The notes beneath the pieces were generated by a model that was not told where the DNA came from, made no database searches, and saw only the letters and a list, made by a program, of their open reading frames with translations. A program made the position numbers and the translations under genes. Positions 1 to 9,517 of a stretch of DNA of 64,000 nucleotides are shown one piece after another (the stretch's first letter is position 1; the number at the start of each line of letters is the position of its first letter). The DNA is from XYD12-FULL-36-8 sp041739035 (GTDB lineage: Bacteria; Bacteroidota; Ignavibacteria; Ignavibacteriales; Ignavibacteriaceae): assembly GCA_041739035.1 (NCBI GenBank), contig JBGSOQ010000455.1, positions 79,310 through 143,309 of the forward strand. The letters are read 5' to 3'.

Positions 1-902
1 ACAGTCGCAAATGGGATTAAAAACGCTGCTACAAATGGATGAAAGTGCATAAGTAATTCCTGGATTCCTGCAAAGTACCACGGTGCTTTTGTTGGATTGA
101 TACTTACATCAGGATTTGCTTTTGCGAGTAGGGGAGCATTAAAAAAAACAGAAAAGACAAGTATCACTGCTATTAAAGCGAGCGCTACAATAAATTCACG
201 ATATACCAGACTTGGATAAACTTCTATCATTTTCTTTTCTTCAACTTCTTTGGGCAGGATAATCCCGCCTGCTTTTCTAACACGCCAAAAATGATAGGCC
301 ATTAAAAGCAGAATCAAAATTGGAAATACTGCAGTATGAAAATTGAAGAAGATCAATAATGTGTTTGCATTTACTTCATCACCAGCAAGAATAAAATTTC
401 TTATTGAATCACCAATAAATGGAACATACTGTAGTAAGCTTGTACCTACTGTAATTGCCCAATATGCAAGCTGATCCCAGGGAAGCAGATACCCGGTAAA
501 GTTGGATGCAATAACAAATACAAACAGTGCCAGGCCTATAATCCAGTTAAATTTTCGTGAGGATTGAAATCCTCCTGTAAAAAAAACTCTTAATAGATGA
601 AGAAATGAAATGATAACGAGAAATACACCGCACCAATGATGAATGTTTCTGATGAGCTGTCCGAATAAAACATTGTTTTGCAGAAGTACAATTGAGTTAT
701 ATGCTTTTTGAGGAAACGGTTCATAATAAAATCTTAATAATATACCTGTTATAAAAAGCAGTACAATTAATAATGCAGCCATTCCTCCCAAACCGAAAGT
801 ACGATTAAAAGCAAGTGCTCTTTCATTGATAAACTTTGGATGAAGATGAAGTATTATTCCTGAAAAGCGTTTTTGTTTTTGAGTATTTTCTGAAGATTGC
901 AT
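1..902 (-). CDS. Cytochrome b of a quinol-oxidising b6/bc-type complex (3' end outside window)
   Basis: Reading from the ATG at 902, an uninterrupted frame of 300 codons runs off the left edge, so the C-terminus is missing. The protein is a multi-pass membrane cytochrome b with the Qo-side motif GYLLPWDQLAYWA near residues 137-149. Candidate haem ligands are His88, His102, His189 and His204. The 14 residues between the second pair match b6-type rather than bc1-type spacing. A subunit-IV-like part follows in the same chain, with KAPWYF in the place of the usual PEWY. Such proteins oxidise (mena)quinol and pass electrons to a Rieske protein and a c-type cytochrome. Those partners would lie to the left, outside the window. 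The gene is unrelated to the sulfatase locus. Confidence 0.93.
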   Translation of the reverse strand, partial: MQSSENTQKQKRFSGIILHLHPKFINERALAFNRTFGLGGMAALLIVLLFITGILLRFYYEPFPQKAYNSIVLLQNNVLFGQLIRNIHHWCGVFLVIISFLHLLRVFFTGGFQSSRKFNWIIGLALFVFVIASNFTGYLLPWDQLAYWAITVGTSLLQYVPFIGDSIRNFILAGDEVNANTLLIFFNFHTAVFPILILLLMAYHFWRVRKAGGIILPKEVEEKKMIEVYPSLVYREFIVALALIAVILVFSVFFNAPLLAKANPDVSINPTKAPWYFAGIQELLMHFHPFVAAFLIPFAT

Positions 903-1038
903 TAAATTAATTGAAACATAAAAAGTAATATTTGCACTGTGAAATTAACCAAAATAGTTTACAATTTTTACGTAATTAATTATAAATCTTTTTCTGATCA
1001 CAATTTTCAATTATTTAATTAATACACTTCAATTCTCA

Positions 1039-2001
1039 TTAAAAAAAGGCCGTCTGCCAGGCTAGTGAAATAGTAGAGAAGTTGCCACCAACCCGAATAA
1101 CTGCACCTGTACTGTATGCTAACTTTATTGAGCTCACCCTGCTAACCGGCAAGTTGAAGGTAGCACCGAGACGTGAGTTATTTTGTCTGTCATCATTGTA
1201 AATATCATTTATTGATGATTGACCGCCGGTATAATAAGTAAAATCTATTGCTGCCCACATTAAGGGATTAAAATTATAACTAACGTGTGTTTGGAATGTT
1301 AATAATGGATTTTGACTTCGAATCGAAGTGCCAGGATAAAATGAGTTGTTATTAGTGAAGAGCCAAACTCCAGCGTAGACATCAATAAACCATTGCTTAG
1401 ACAGCATATATGATAATCCTATTTCAGGCTTAAAGGACCAACGGTTAGTACCCAAGTTAATTAATTTATCGCTGAAGAATTGTCCTGTTGGTGCCGTTAC
1501 AGTAAGACTTGCGCCCAGCACAGTTTGAGGTGAAGTCTTAGCGAACTCTTCAACAGTAATAGCAGGAGCACCTAAAAATAAAACTGAAACTCTAAAACGG
1601 GTGTCACCAAATCCATTACGAGTAATACTTGAATCTTCACCCAGTACTTTGCCTGAAGCCTGTGCCCAGGAGTAAGGAAGTACAACAAATGCCTGGGAAG
1701 TTAGTCCAAACAGACTAAAAGTTCGTGCAATTCCAAGCATTGGTGACTGAACCTTTGCTTCCAAATCTTTAATAGGTAATGTTGGATCCAGCACAACGCT
1801 TCCGTATGTGTAGTTGAATCCGGCAATTAAAACTGTAGCATCCACAGGTACCCTGGCATAAGCTCTTGGATCAAGATCCTGTGCTGAAACTCTTTCTGTT
1901 AGACACAATAATATCAAGAATAGAATCATAGGATAAAATTTAAACTTCACTGCTACCTCCGCTAAAAAATGATTCATTAATCCTGAGTAAAATAATTTCA
2001 T
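1039..2001 (-). CDS. Outer-membrane beta-barrel of the MetA-pathway/SphA transporter-like family
   Basis: This 320-residue protein has an N-terminal hydrophobic segment ending at VSAQ (about residue 40) and then alternating beta-strand sequence to a C-terminal Phe-Phe. The family look (long TAPTGQFFSDKLINLGTNRW segment, WAAIDFTYYTGGQS) is that of PF13557-like transporters found in aromatic and lipid degradation loci. A related barrel is at 10114-11115. The start is chosen at MKLF because an AAAGGA ribosome site sits just before it, inside the last codons of the DUF2252 gene. Two genes separated by two bases imply translational coupling. Passage of a hydrophobic compound across the outer membrane is inferred from the family; the substrate is unknown. 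Confidence 0.75.
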   Translation of the reverse strand: MKLFYSGLMNHFLAEVAVKFKFYPMILFLILLCLTERVSAQDLDPRAYARVPVDATVLIAGFNYTYGSVVLDPTLPIKDLEAKVQSPMLGIARTFSLFGLTSQAFVVLPYSWAQASGKVLGEDSSITRNGFGDTRFRVSVLFLGAPAITVEEFAKTSPQTVLGASLTVTAPTGQFFSDKLINLGTNRWSFKPEIGLSYMLSKQWFIDVYAGVWLFTNNNSFYPGTSIRSQNPLLTFQTHVSYNFNPLMWAAIDFTYYTGGQSSINDIYNDDRQNNSRLGATFNLPVSRVSSIKLAYSTGAVIRVGGNFSTISLAWQTAFF

Positions 2002-2003
2002 TT

Positions 2004-3401
2004 TTATTCCTTTACCGTAGCAACTTTAATTCTTCCACTCTTTGCAGCATCAGCAAGCGATTGGTAATCTTTTTCAGTCTGATCAGCGTATGCAAATGCA
2101 AAGTTCACCATTGCATTATCCATTTCATCACTTTTACCAACATATCCTGCTATCATTGCAGCATCACCGGATTTTGCGTGTGCCAGAGCTAATGCCCAGG
2201 CGCATAAAGAACTATACTGATCCATATTTTCAATCTTACTTTTTTTAGGATCAAACTCAACTCCGCCCTTCATATCTCTTAATTGACGAACGTAATATTG
2301 CATACCACCTTGTTCACCCCATCCAAGAAAAATATCAGGAGCTCCTTGTATCAATCGCTGTCCGGCAACAACCCTTTGACCTTGATTTGAGTATATAGAT
2401 TTGGAAAGAAAAGGTTCAAGTACAGATGGCTGTGCCTCTTTTAGTTGAAGAAATAATGGATCATCTGAGTTATTACCAATCAGGAAAATAATCCAGCATC
2501 GTGTTCCAACACTGCCAACACCCACAACTTTTCTGGCTACATCAACAATACGATATTTTTTTAGAAGAGTCTTGCGGTCATCGGAAAGTGAGTTGAAATA
2601 CGATTCAATGAATAAACTCAATGCTTCTTTAATAGGTAGGCCGGTTTCTGTTTTAGTTTCCCTAACTATGAAAGGAGCATTTTCTTTTAAAAGATATTTT
2701 TCATCCACAAGGTCAGTTAGCTTGCCAAGCACCTGCATATGTGTACTCTGGCGTGCTTTGCTCATTATTTTTTGTGCACCTGCTTGTGCTGATGGTGTTA
2801 GTGATTTCAGTATATCATTTTCATTGATGGTTGAATACCACAATTCCAGGTTACCCATGTACGCATACTGCCTCATTCGTTTACGATAAGTGTTTACAGC
2901 AGACAATACCGATTCTTCACATTTAATTTTAGCGGCACCCAAAAATCTTCCTGCTTCAACGATACTGGCAACCAGCCTTTTGAGATCCCATTCCCACGGA
3001 CCGGGCAGGGTTTCATCAAAATCATTTATTCCGAATACAAGGTTGCGTTCAGCTGAGGCGAAAACACCAAAGTTTGCTATATGCATATCGCCGCAAGCTT
3101 GCACATTAATTCCTGTAGTTTTGTTATTGGCTGCCAGATCAGCGGCCATAATTGCAGCAGCTCCTCGAAGAAATGCAAATGGAGAGCCAAGCATTCTTGC
3201 ATACCTGACAGGTACCAGATCAGGAATTCGGGTTTTTGCCTGCTCTTCTAAAATTGAAATAGGATCAACACGATTATCCGCTGATTTATATTCACCTTGC
3301 TTAATACGAGCGAATTTATCACGTAATTTTTTGCCGGCAGTAATTCTTTCATCAATACTTAATTGTTTAGACTGAAAATGATCAAATAGTTTTTTACTCA
3401 T
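2004..3401 (-). CDS. DUF2252 family protein (kinase-like fold)
   Basis: The protein has 465 residues, the usual DUF2252 length, with no signal peptide, so it is cytoplasmic. Recognisable motifs are GDMHIANFG (about 104-112) and NDFDET (about 126-131). These resemble the HxN and DFD positions of aminoglycoside-phosphotransferase-like kinases. An AGGTGA ribosome site precedes the ATG. The stop is two bases before the next gene (1039-2001), so the pair is co-translated. No activity is established for the family to my knowledge. Phosphotransfer is only suggested by the fold, and a link to the sulfatase operon upstream is inferred from co-orientation. Confidence 0.85.
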   Translation of the reverse strand: MSKKLFDHFQSKQLSIDERITAGKKLRDKFARIKQGEYKSADNRVDPISILEEQAKTRIPDLVPVRYARMLGSPFAFLRGAAAIMAADLAANNKTTGINVQACGDMHIANFGVFASAERNLVFGINDFDETLPGPWEWDLKRLVASIVEAGRFLGAAKIKCEESVLSAVNTYRKRMRQYAYMGNLELWYSTINENDILKSLTPSAQAGAQKIMSKARQSTHMQVLGKLTDLVDEKYLLKENAPFIVRETKTETGLPIKEALSLFIESYFNSLSDDRKTLLKKYRIVDVARKVVGVGSVGTRCWIIFLIGNNSDDPLFLQLKEAQPSVLEPFLSKSIYSNQGQRVVAGQRLIQGAPDIFLGWGEQGGMQYYVRQLRDMKGGVEFDPKKSKIENMDQYSSLCAWALALAHAKSGDAAMIAGYVGKSDEMDNAMVNFAFAYADQTEKDYQSLADAAKSGRIKVATVKE

Positions 3402-3450
3402 AATATCACCTATTATGTTTTCCGCTTCAAAGAATAATTATGAAACATTT

Positions 3451-4068
3451 TTATTTAATCGCTAATGGAGTTTTCAATGGTACTTCAACCAAAGTTCCTG
3501 CCGGTATCTGAATATGGTTTTTCCCTGCACTTAAAACTGCCAGACCTCCAGCAATTGCTGCCCCTTTGCCTGAACCACTGCCACCTCCAAATGCTCCGCC
3601 AATTAGCGCACCAGCACCAACCATCTTTGCAGTATTACCTTTTCCACCTTCGATTCCTATTGGATCAGTTACAATTGGAGTTAATTGATTATTTATCATA
3701 AGATCAGTAAACTGGAATGTGAGTTTTGATCCGCCAATAACCTTGCCACCACGACTCTCAGTAACTTTCCCAAATATCTGTGTTCCTTTTGGAGCAATTA
3801 CTTTTCCATCATAAACTAAGTCAATTTCCAAAATTTCACTAAAAGTAGATCCCGCCGGATTTGAAGCTGTACTTATAGGTTTAGTTAGATTAACCATTAA
3901 TTTCGTCCCTTCAGGAATAGTTACTCCAGTTGCTGCGCAATTAGAAGTTGGAGTTTGTACAGCAGTGGAATCTTTTACTTTTACTGAATCGGTTTGAGCA
4001 ACAGAAGTTGATTGCACAACAAACACTATGATTGTGCAAATAACTAAGACTGATAATTTGTTAAACAT
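3451..4068 (-). CDS. Exported glycine-zipper protein with a VirB10/TrbI-like tail
   Basis: The protein has 205 residues with a Sec signal ending at SVAQ (about 25). A short Thr/Ser linker precedes a domain starting GVTIPEGTKLMV (49-59). A Gly-rich stretch (about 150-178) could insert in a membrane as a glycine zipper. The C-terminal HIQIPAGTLVEVPLKTPL resembles the beta-barrel tail of conjugation/secretion VirB10-like proteins. That resemblance is weak and no secretion genes are nearby. The ribosome site AAAGGAGA is strong. A second copy at 49218-49473 is broken by an internal deletion and a frameshift. The role is unknown; a periplasmic envelope-stability role is possible. Confidence 0.7.
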   Translation of the reverse strand: MFNKLSVLVICTIIVFVVQSTSVAQTDSVKVKDSTAVQTPTSNCAATGVTIPEGTKLMVNLTKPISTASNPAGSTFSEILEIDLVYDGKVIAPKGTQIFGKVTESRGGKVIGGSKLTFQFTDLMINNQLTPIVTDPIGIEGGKGNTAKMVGAGALIGGAFGGGSGSGKGAAIAGGLAVLSAGKNHIQIPAGTLVEVPLKTPLAIK

Positions 4069-4316
4069 GATATTCTCCTTTAATATTTATTAATAACTTT
4101 CTAAATAATATTCTTCTTCAATTCCAAAATAAATTTCGCTATTTCCTTTTTGTTTGATTACTTGTTTCAGACAAAAAGAAATGATTAAAAAAACGATTTA
4201 ACACAAATGAATTCATAAAATTTTTATAAGTCACTCCTTAGTGTAGTTTAATTATCACTAATTGCTAAATAAATCATTCAATTTGAACCAATAAAAATAT
4301 TCTGTTTAGTCACAAT

Positions 4317-5006
4317 CTATTTTCCAATAGGAATTCCGACATTTAAATAAATTGCCTGATTCAATTCTGATGGTGTTGAATCATCAATTCTTACATCAAT
4401 TAAACCGTAGTAATAATTTACGCCAAGGTTCATTCCATCTCCTCCCATTAATCGATAGCCAAGCCCAAAAGCTAAACCGGCATCCAAAGGATGATACTGA
4501 TCTTTTATCTTTACTTCATATTTCAGATCATCATCTCCTTTTACGGATTTAATAAACGTGTCGTATCCGTTATACATTAATCCCAGTTGAATGCCTGCTT
4601 TAACATATATATGATTTTCAAAAGTATACTTAATCATTACTGGAACACTGAAATAATTCAGTTTTCTTGTTACGCTTCCACCGTCTGAAAATTCCTCATC
4701 AAGATTTGGAATATCTAATGAATAAACCGGAAGTCCTTCTGCACCCATATTACCTTTTACTACAACGCCTGTATTTACCATCCAGGGATCTGTAAGTTTT
4801 ATATCAAAATAAAACCCAAGATTCCATCCCATCAAATAATCTGTATTATCAATACCATTTATATTTGTCCAATTGAGTCCGCCGTCAAGTCCAAATTCGA
4901 TGTTACCGGAATTTAACTTATCTCCAAAAAGTAATGAGATAAGAACTTGAGCATTTGATACTGTGCTGCAGAAGAAAAAAGCTGAAACGATTAAAAAAGT
5001 TTTCAT
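4317..5006 (-). CDS. PorT-like outer-membrane beta-barrel protein
   Basis: The 229-residue protein has a signal peptide ending at SNAQ (about 19). Amphipathic strands follow (GWNLGFYFDIKL, YFSVPVMIKYTF, KAGIQLGLMYNG), with a GLGYRLMGGDGMNLGVNYYYGL hairpin near the end. This is the pattern of eight-stranded barrels of the OMP_b-brl class common in Bacteroidota. AGAGGA lies about seven bases before the ATG, and the start is only eleven bases after the upstream gene ends at 5017, so the two are co-transcribed. A 248-base gap to the next gene follows. It is a surface or structural barrel of unknown cargo. Confidence 0.75.
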   Translation of the reverse strand: MKTFLIVSAFFFCSTVSNAQVLISLLFGDKLNSGNIEFGLDGGLNWTNINGIDNTDYLMGWNLGFYFDIKLTDPWMVNTGVVVKGNMGAEGLPVYSLDIPNLDEEFSDGGSVTRKLNYFSVPVMIKYTFENHIYVKAGIQLGLMYNGYDTFIKSVKGDDDLKYEVKIKDQYHPLDAGLAFGLGYRLMGGDGMNLGVNYYYGLIDVRIDDSTPSELNQAIYLNVGIPIGK

Positions 5007-5016
5007 TATTTATCCT

Positions 5017-6120
5017 CTAAAATCCAAAACGGTATTGCAGACCGGTTATAAATTGATTACGACTGCCAAGAAAACCATATTCAGCTCTAACCATCCAGTG
5101 TTTGTTTAATTGGAACTGTGCGCCGACTATCATATTCCACATATTTTTATTTTTTTTATCCAGTGAATATTGAACAGTTGCAGTTTCAGCATTACTTAAA
5201 GCACCATCGATACCTGTAATTAAATTACTTGCAGTTTCAATAGTTCTGTTTGCTGTTTCGTATTTTACCTGATTAACCGGATTCTGTTGTTCGACAGGAG
5301 TAAGACCACTCCACCAAGAATCTAAATTTGATTGAGCTTCATCAATTCTTATATATCCCTGATCAACTCTGGATTGCAATTCGCTTGAGTTCATCAAATC
5401 ACTTAAGTTAATAGAGCCGCTTGTTTCTGAAGAGAATTTCAATCTGAAAGCACCAAACCAAAAAGCAAAATTCATATCATCATTAATTTGAATGGTCTTT
5501 CCCATTCTTGGACCGAAGATAAAAGTAAACACAGGCTTGTCTAAAGCACTTACATCTGTCCATTCCATATTCATATCTAAAGCAAGCCACCAGCCTTTAA
5601 TTGCAAAAGTTGGAGTTAATCCAAATCCAAAAGTTGTTGCATCAAAATCTGCTTTGGTAGAAAACGCAGTTACTTCCCGCCAATTATTTGATGTGTCAGG
5701 CAGCCAAAGTTCTGCATCTATTGAAGTAGATGTTTTTGCCTGAGCAAATATTCCATAAACATTTAGAAACGGAAACAACCAGATATCAGGTCGTATGTTA
5801 ACACCCGATGCGGTTGAAGTTGATCCGTCAAATCTTACTATTTCATCCAGATTTGTCATTGGGCCATTGTTAAATCCGACTTGAAGATTATCCATAATTA
5901 AATCTGATTCCTGCCATAAATAATTAACACCAATTCCGGCAGAGTAAGGAAGTTTATATCCAAGCTTAACTACCTCTGCTCCGTATATTGGTAAAAGATA
6001 TGGGTACTCAAGTTTTTTTAATGAGTCACTTACTTCAAGACCTTGTTCTGAATATGATTGCCCAAATAAATTGTTGGCTATTAAAAGAATAAATAATAAT
6101 GCTGTGAGTATATTTTTCAT
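5017..6120 (-). CDS. Outer-membrane beta-barrel protein, unrecognised family
   Basis: The protein has 367 residues. The ATG at 6120 is preferred over an upstream TTG because AGGAAA precedes it and a clean signal peptide (ending LFGQ, about 21) follows. The mature part has many aromatic-rich strands and ends YRFGF, a typical barrel C-terminus. Between about residues 240 and 300 there is a non-strand insertion rich in Gln, Asn and Asp, probably an exposed or periplasmic helical segment. It lies between two other barrels in one tightly spaced minus-strand run, which suggests a joint role in the outer membrane. I do not recognise the family. Confidence 0.7.
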   Translation of the reverse strand: MKNILTALLFILLIANNLFGQSYSEQGLEVSDSLKKLEYPYLLPIYGAEVVKLGYKLPYSAGIGVNYLWQESDLIMDNLQVGFNNGPMTNLDEIVRFDGSTSTASGVNIRPDIWLFPFLNVYGIFAQAKTSTSIDAELWLPDTSNNWREVTAFSTKADFDATTFGFGLTPTFAIKGWWLALDMNMEWTDVSALDKPVFTFIFGPRMGKTIQINDDMNFAFWFGAFRLKFSSETSGSINLSDLMNSSELQSRVDQGYIRIDEAQSNLDSWWSGLTPVEQQNPVNQVKYETANRTIETASNLITGIDGALSNAETATVQYSLDKKNKNMWNMIVGAQFQLNKHWMVRAEYGFLGSRNQFITGLQYRFGF

Positions 6121-6140
6121 CAACGTATTTCCTGGATAAA

Positions 6141-6884
6141 TTAAAAATTAAAAACTGCCGCAAGCCCAATACCGTGGTTAAAAGTATCGTAAAGAAAATA
6201 GTTATTACCTTCGCCTTCTTTAAAATCCACACTTAAAATTCTATAACTGAATGAAACAGCGAAGAGCTTACTGAAATTATAGCCGAGTTCTGCATTCCCA
6301 AACCATGCAAAATCAGAACCGCCGCGCCCAATATCAGCACGTAATGATGTAAACCATTTATCTGCAAAATCAGTTTTGTATCTGGCTCCTATAAAGACAT
6401 CAAACCATTTTTTTTGCTTTGATATATCTGAATCATCTATGCTAATATCAACATCCATCTGATAGAACCTGCTTGCTAATAACATCTCAAACGTTTTGGA
6501 GATCCGGTAACCGATAGCACCTTCTACTACCCATTCCTTAAAATCTAATGCTCCTGTTTTTATTACAGTAGTTCTTCCAATTGTCTTTTCAACCTGAGTC
6601 TCTTGTCCCAATCCCATATAAAACACATCAGCAATTAAACTTATGGTTGGATTTCTGGCTTCAAAATGCCCGCCCATAGTGAACTGAAGATTTTTTAATA
6701 AATCTGATGGCGTAGCATTAACTTGTTGATCCAATGCTGCAACTCCAACTGTTCCATCTATTCCTGCAAACCAGCCATAGATTGAAGCATTATATTCCCA
6801 GTCTGATTGAGCATTTATATCGCTAATACTTATAAGTAAAAAGAAAAATATTATTATAAATTTTAGGTGCTTGAATATGTTCAT
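6141..6884 (-). CDS. Outer-membrane beta-barrel protein found in sulfatase operons
   Basis: The frame is open upstream to 6953, but the ATG at 6884 is chosen. AAGGGA precedes it and the next 25 residues are a signal peptide ending INAQ. The mature 220 residues begin DWEYNASIYGWFAGIDGTVG and contain DLLKNLQFTMGGHFEAR. This pattern, an Ala/Gly-rich first hairpin followed by a DLL..L.F...G.FEAR segment, is conserved in small barrels of many Gram-negative bacteria. The C-terminus is AVFNF. It is the first gene after the terminator of the sulfatase at 7036, so it probably has its own promoter. Confidence 0.72.
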   Translation of the reverse strand: MNIFKHLKFIIIFFFLLISISDINAQSDWEYNASIYGWFAGIDGTVGVAALDQQVNATPSDLLKNLQFTMGGHFEARNPTISLIADVFYMGLGQETQVEKTIGRTTVIKTGALDFKEWVVEGAIGYRISKTFEMLLASRFYQMDVDISIDDSDISKQKKWFDVFIGARYKTDFADKWFTSLRADIGRGGSDFAWFGNAELGYNFSKLFAVSFSYRILSVDFKEGEGNNYFLYDTFNHGIGLAAVFNF

Positions 6885-6989
6885 AGTTTTAGTTTCCCTT
6901 ATACTTTTTAATAGATATTCAATCTTCTTTAATTCGCCTATCTTAATTTCCAATTAATTTTTTGATAGACCATTCTGAAAATATTTTAG

Positions 6990-7020
6990 TAAAAACGGTC
7001 ATCGCAATTGATGACCGTTT
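6990..7020 (-). terminator. Rho-independent terminator after sulfatase 7036-9444
   Basis: On the minus strand an 11-base stem (AAACGGTCATC paired with GATGACCGTTT) has a 6-base loop and is followed by a T-run. It starts 15 bases after the sulfatase stop. Confidence 0.85.
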
Positions 7021-7035
7021 AAATTATTTCGTGTC

Positions 7036-9444
7036 TTATTTCACTTCCACAACAAGCTTAGGTATTCTTCCATTGAATTTTGATTTGCCTTCAGCGCCAA
7101 TTCTTTCTACTACCGGTGTGGCTAAATCAATGCCCACATCCGCAGTTTCATCCGCAGAGAAAATACCGGGCTGAGTACGATCTATTCTTCCTTCACCTAC
7201 TTTTTTGCCATCAATATAAAGTGTGCCCAGACCGCCTTTAGCAGGTCCACCGCCATCGTAAGCAAAATCAAACTTCACCGTATGTTTTCCGGGTGTCAGT
7301 TTTAAGTTGGATTCTACCGTATAGCGAGAGATACCAAGGAAGTTGTAGTCGTAAGCTAATGTTCCGTTGATAACATACAGCGCCCATCCGCCAAATCGTC
7401 CGGCTTGAGCGATAAGGATGCCATTGGCTGTTTTACCTGCTGGTATTTCTATATCAGCCGTGATGGTTTTCGATCTGTTTTTAACATTAAGGAAAGAGTT
7501 TTCAGGAATGCCCACCATGCCTTCAGCAAGGGTTAGCGATGTGCGGTCTCCTAAAAGAGTCGGACGACCCACAGCCTTAGCATTCAGACGTTCAAACAGA
7601 CGATCATCGACAGGCAATGCAAAATTTTTCTCCGCTTCTTTCATAAACAGATCTTGCAGCTCTTTCAATTTTTCAGGATTCTTAGCCGAGAGATCGTTTA
7701 CCAAACTAAAATCTTCCGCCACCTTGTAAAGCTCCCAAATATCTTCTGCCAAAGGTCTTCTTGCCTTTTGTTCCCATGGTGCCCTGTGGATTGTGCGTGC
7801 ATACCAGCCTTCATGATAAATGGCGCGGTTACCGGCCATTTCAAAATATTGAGTGGTGTGTCTTTCTTTAGCATTGGCATCGTTAAAGGTGTATACAAGA
7901 CTAGTTCCATCCATCGGTCGTTGCACTACACCGTTTACACTTTTAGGTTCAGGCAATCCTGCAGCTTCTAAAATAGTTGGGGCAATATCAATTACATGAG
8001 AAAACTGTGTACGCAACCCACCATTTGATTTAATACCCTTAGGCCAGCGGATAGCCATGCCTACTTTTGTTCCGCCATGGTCTGATCCTACCTGCTTGGT
8101 CCACTGGAAAGGTGTATCAAACATCACTGCCCAGCCGGCAGCCATGTGCGGATAGGTTTCAGGACCACCCCACTTGTCAATTTTTTTGAGCATATCAGGA
8201 ACGGTTTCCTGCACACCGTTGAAGTAGGTCATTTCGCTGAACATTCCATTCATACCGCCTTCGGCACTGGTGCCGTTATCCCCATACACAAAAATGATCA
8301 TGGTGTTGTCGGCTTGTCCGGTTTCTTCAACTGCATCCACCAGGCGGCCAATTTCATGATCTGTCATATCCAAAAATCCTGCAAAAGTTTCTACCTGTCG
8401 GGTAAACAATTTTTTCTGATCAGCAGTCAGACTTTCCCACTGTTGAATGGCTTCAGGTTTTGGAGCCAGCTTTGTTCCTTTGGGTACTATGCCCATTTCA
8501 ATTTGGCGTGCTAAAATTTGTTCGCGCATAACATCCCAGCCGCCATCAAATTTACATTTCCACTTGTCAATATAACTTTGGGGAACATGGTGCGGGGCAT
8601 GCGTAGCGCCCGGAGCGAAATACATGAAGTAAGGCTTATCCGGTGTCATTGCCTTTTGGAACTTCATCCATGCAACTGCCTGATTGGTCATATCATTCAT
8701 AAAATGGTAGTTGGGATCTTCCGACAGTTCAACCGGGTGTATGCCGTCATAAATAAAAGGCGCCCACTGATTGGTTTCTCCACCAATAAAACCATAGAAT
8801 TTATCAAACCCCTGACGCGTTGGCCAACGGTCGAACGGGCCTGAAACACTGGTTTCCCAGACAGCAGTTTCATGCCATTTGCCAAATGCACCGGTACTAT
8901 AGCCATTAAGGCGAAGCATTTCTGCAACAGGCGCAACTTCACCAGGAATTTCTCCTGTACCGCCGGGCAAACCTGTTGCCATTTCAGTAATGAATCCCAT
9001 ATTGTTCACCTGATGGTTGCGTCCGCTTTTTATGGCAGCACGCGTGGGAGAACACACAGCAGTAGTGTGAAAGTTATTATAATGAATACCTTCCGTAGAA
9101 ATACGATCAAATGTTGGTGTACTAACTGGGCCGCCAAAGGCACTGGTTCCGGCAAAGCCAAGGTCATCGAGCAACACCAATATTACGTTGGGTGCGCCTT
9201 CGGGTGCTTTAACCTCGAATCGTTCCGGAACTTTTACATTACGAACGTCCAATTCAGTAGTCGTTTGGCGAGGGGGCGCTTTGATCGGGAGAACTGTTCT
9301 GTCTAAGCCATCACCTGCTGTTTTATTTGCTTCTTCTGTACTCGTGCAGGATTGAAACAAAACAATCCCTGGAAGTAGAAATAAGATCAATACAAGCAAG
9401 TATCTATATCTCTTAAAGAAGTAAAATAGATTTTTGTTAAGCAT
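7036..9444 (-). CDS. Type I sulfatase (arylsulfatase, AtsA/AtsD-like), lipoprotein
   Basis: An 802-residue sulfatase with a lipobox at FQSC (Cys33), so it is probably anchored in an envelope membrane. The catalytic signature CSPTRAAIKSGR starts at Cys131. This Cys is the one converted to formylglycine in the family. Metal-binding Asp93-Asp94 lie in LLDDLGF. The C-terminal 170 residues form an extra beta-domain (GGWALYVINGTLAYDYN, GRIPKLVVEV). The start has GGAG nine bases upstream. Its base composition is visibly richer in G+C than neighbouring genes (about half, in 60-base lines counted by hand), and terminators flank both sides (6990, 9475). It looks like a transferred, self-contained cassette. 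The paralogue at 44099-46453 has the same architecture. The substrate is unknown. Confidence 0.93.
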   Translation of the reverse strand: MLNKNLFYFFKRYRYLLVLILFLLPGIVLFQSCTSTEEANKTAGDGLDRTVLPIKAPPRQTTTELDVRNVKVPERFEVKAPEGAPNVILVLLDDLGFAGTSAFGGPVSTPTFDRISTEGIHYNNFHTTAVCSPTRAAIKSGRNHQVNNMGFITEMATGLPGGTGEIPGEVAPVAEMLRLNGYSTGAFGKWHETAVWETSVSGPFDRWPTRQGFDKFYGFIGGETNQWAPFIYDGIHPVELSEDPNYHFMNDMTNQAVAWMKFQKAMTPDKPYFMYFAPGATHAPHHVPQSYIDKWKCKFDGGWDVMREQILARQIEMGIVPKGTKLAPKPEAIQQWESLTADQKKLFTRQVETFAGFLDMTDHEIGRLVDAVEETGQADNTMIIFVYGDNGTSAEGGMNGMFSEMTYFNGVQETVPDMLKKIDKWGGPETYPHMAAGWAVMFDTPFQWTKQVGSDHGGTKVGMAIRWPKGIKSNGGLRTQFSHVIDIAPTILEAAGLPEPKSVNGVVQRPMDGTSLVYTFNDANAKERHTTQYFEMAGNRAIYHEGWYARTIHRAPWEQKARRPLAEDIWELYKVAEDFSLVNDLSAKNPEKLKELQDLFMKEAEKNFALPVDDRLFERLNAKAVGRPTLLGDRTSLTLAEGMVGIPENSFLNVKNRSKTITADIEIPAGKTANGILIAQAGRFGGWALYVINGTLAYDYNFLGISRYTVESNLKLTPGKHTVKFDFAYDGGGPAKGGLGTLYIDGKKVGEGRIDRTQPGIFSADETADVGIDLATPVVERIGAEGKSKFNGRIPKLVVEVK

Positions 9445-9474
9445 AATATCTCCGTTTAATTTTTATAAAATGCT

Positions 9475-9501
9475 AAGAAAGAGTTTTATTAACTCTTTCT
9501 T
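9475..9501 (-). terminator. Rho-independent terminator after barrel gene 9518-10030
   Basis: A perfect 11-base inverted repeat (AAGAAAGAGTT / AACTCTTTCTT) with a 5-base loop. On the minus strand it is followed by AGCATTTT. It separates the barrel gene from the sulfatase gene at 9444. Confidence 0.75.
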
Positions 9502-9517
9502 AACCGAAATATTTTTA

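Noticed and set aside
2890..3375. Long plus-strand frame opposite the DUF2252 gene
   Set aside because: It is antisense to a clear conserved gene and has no ribosome site or motif.
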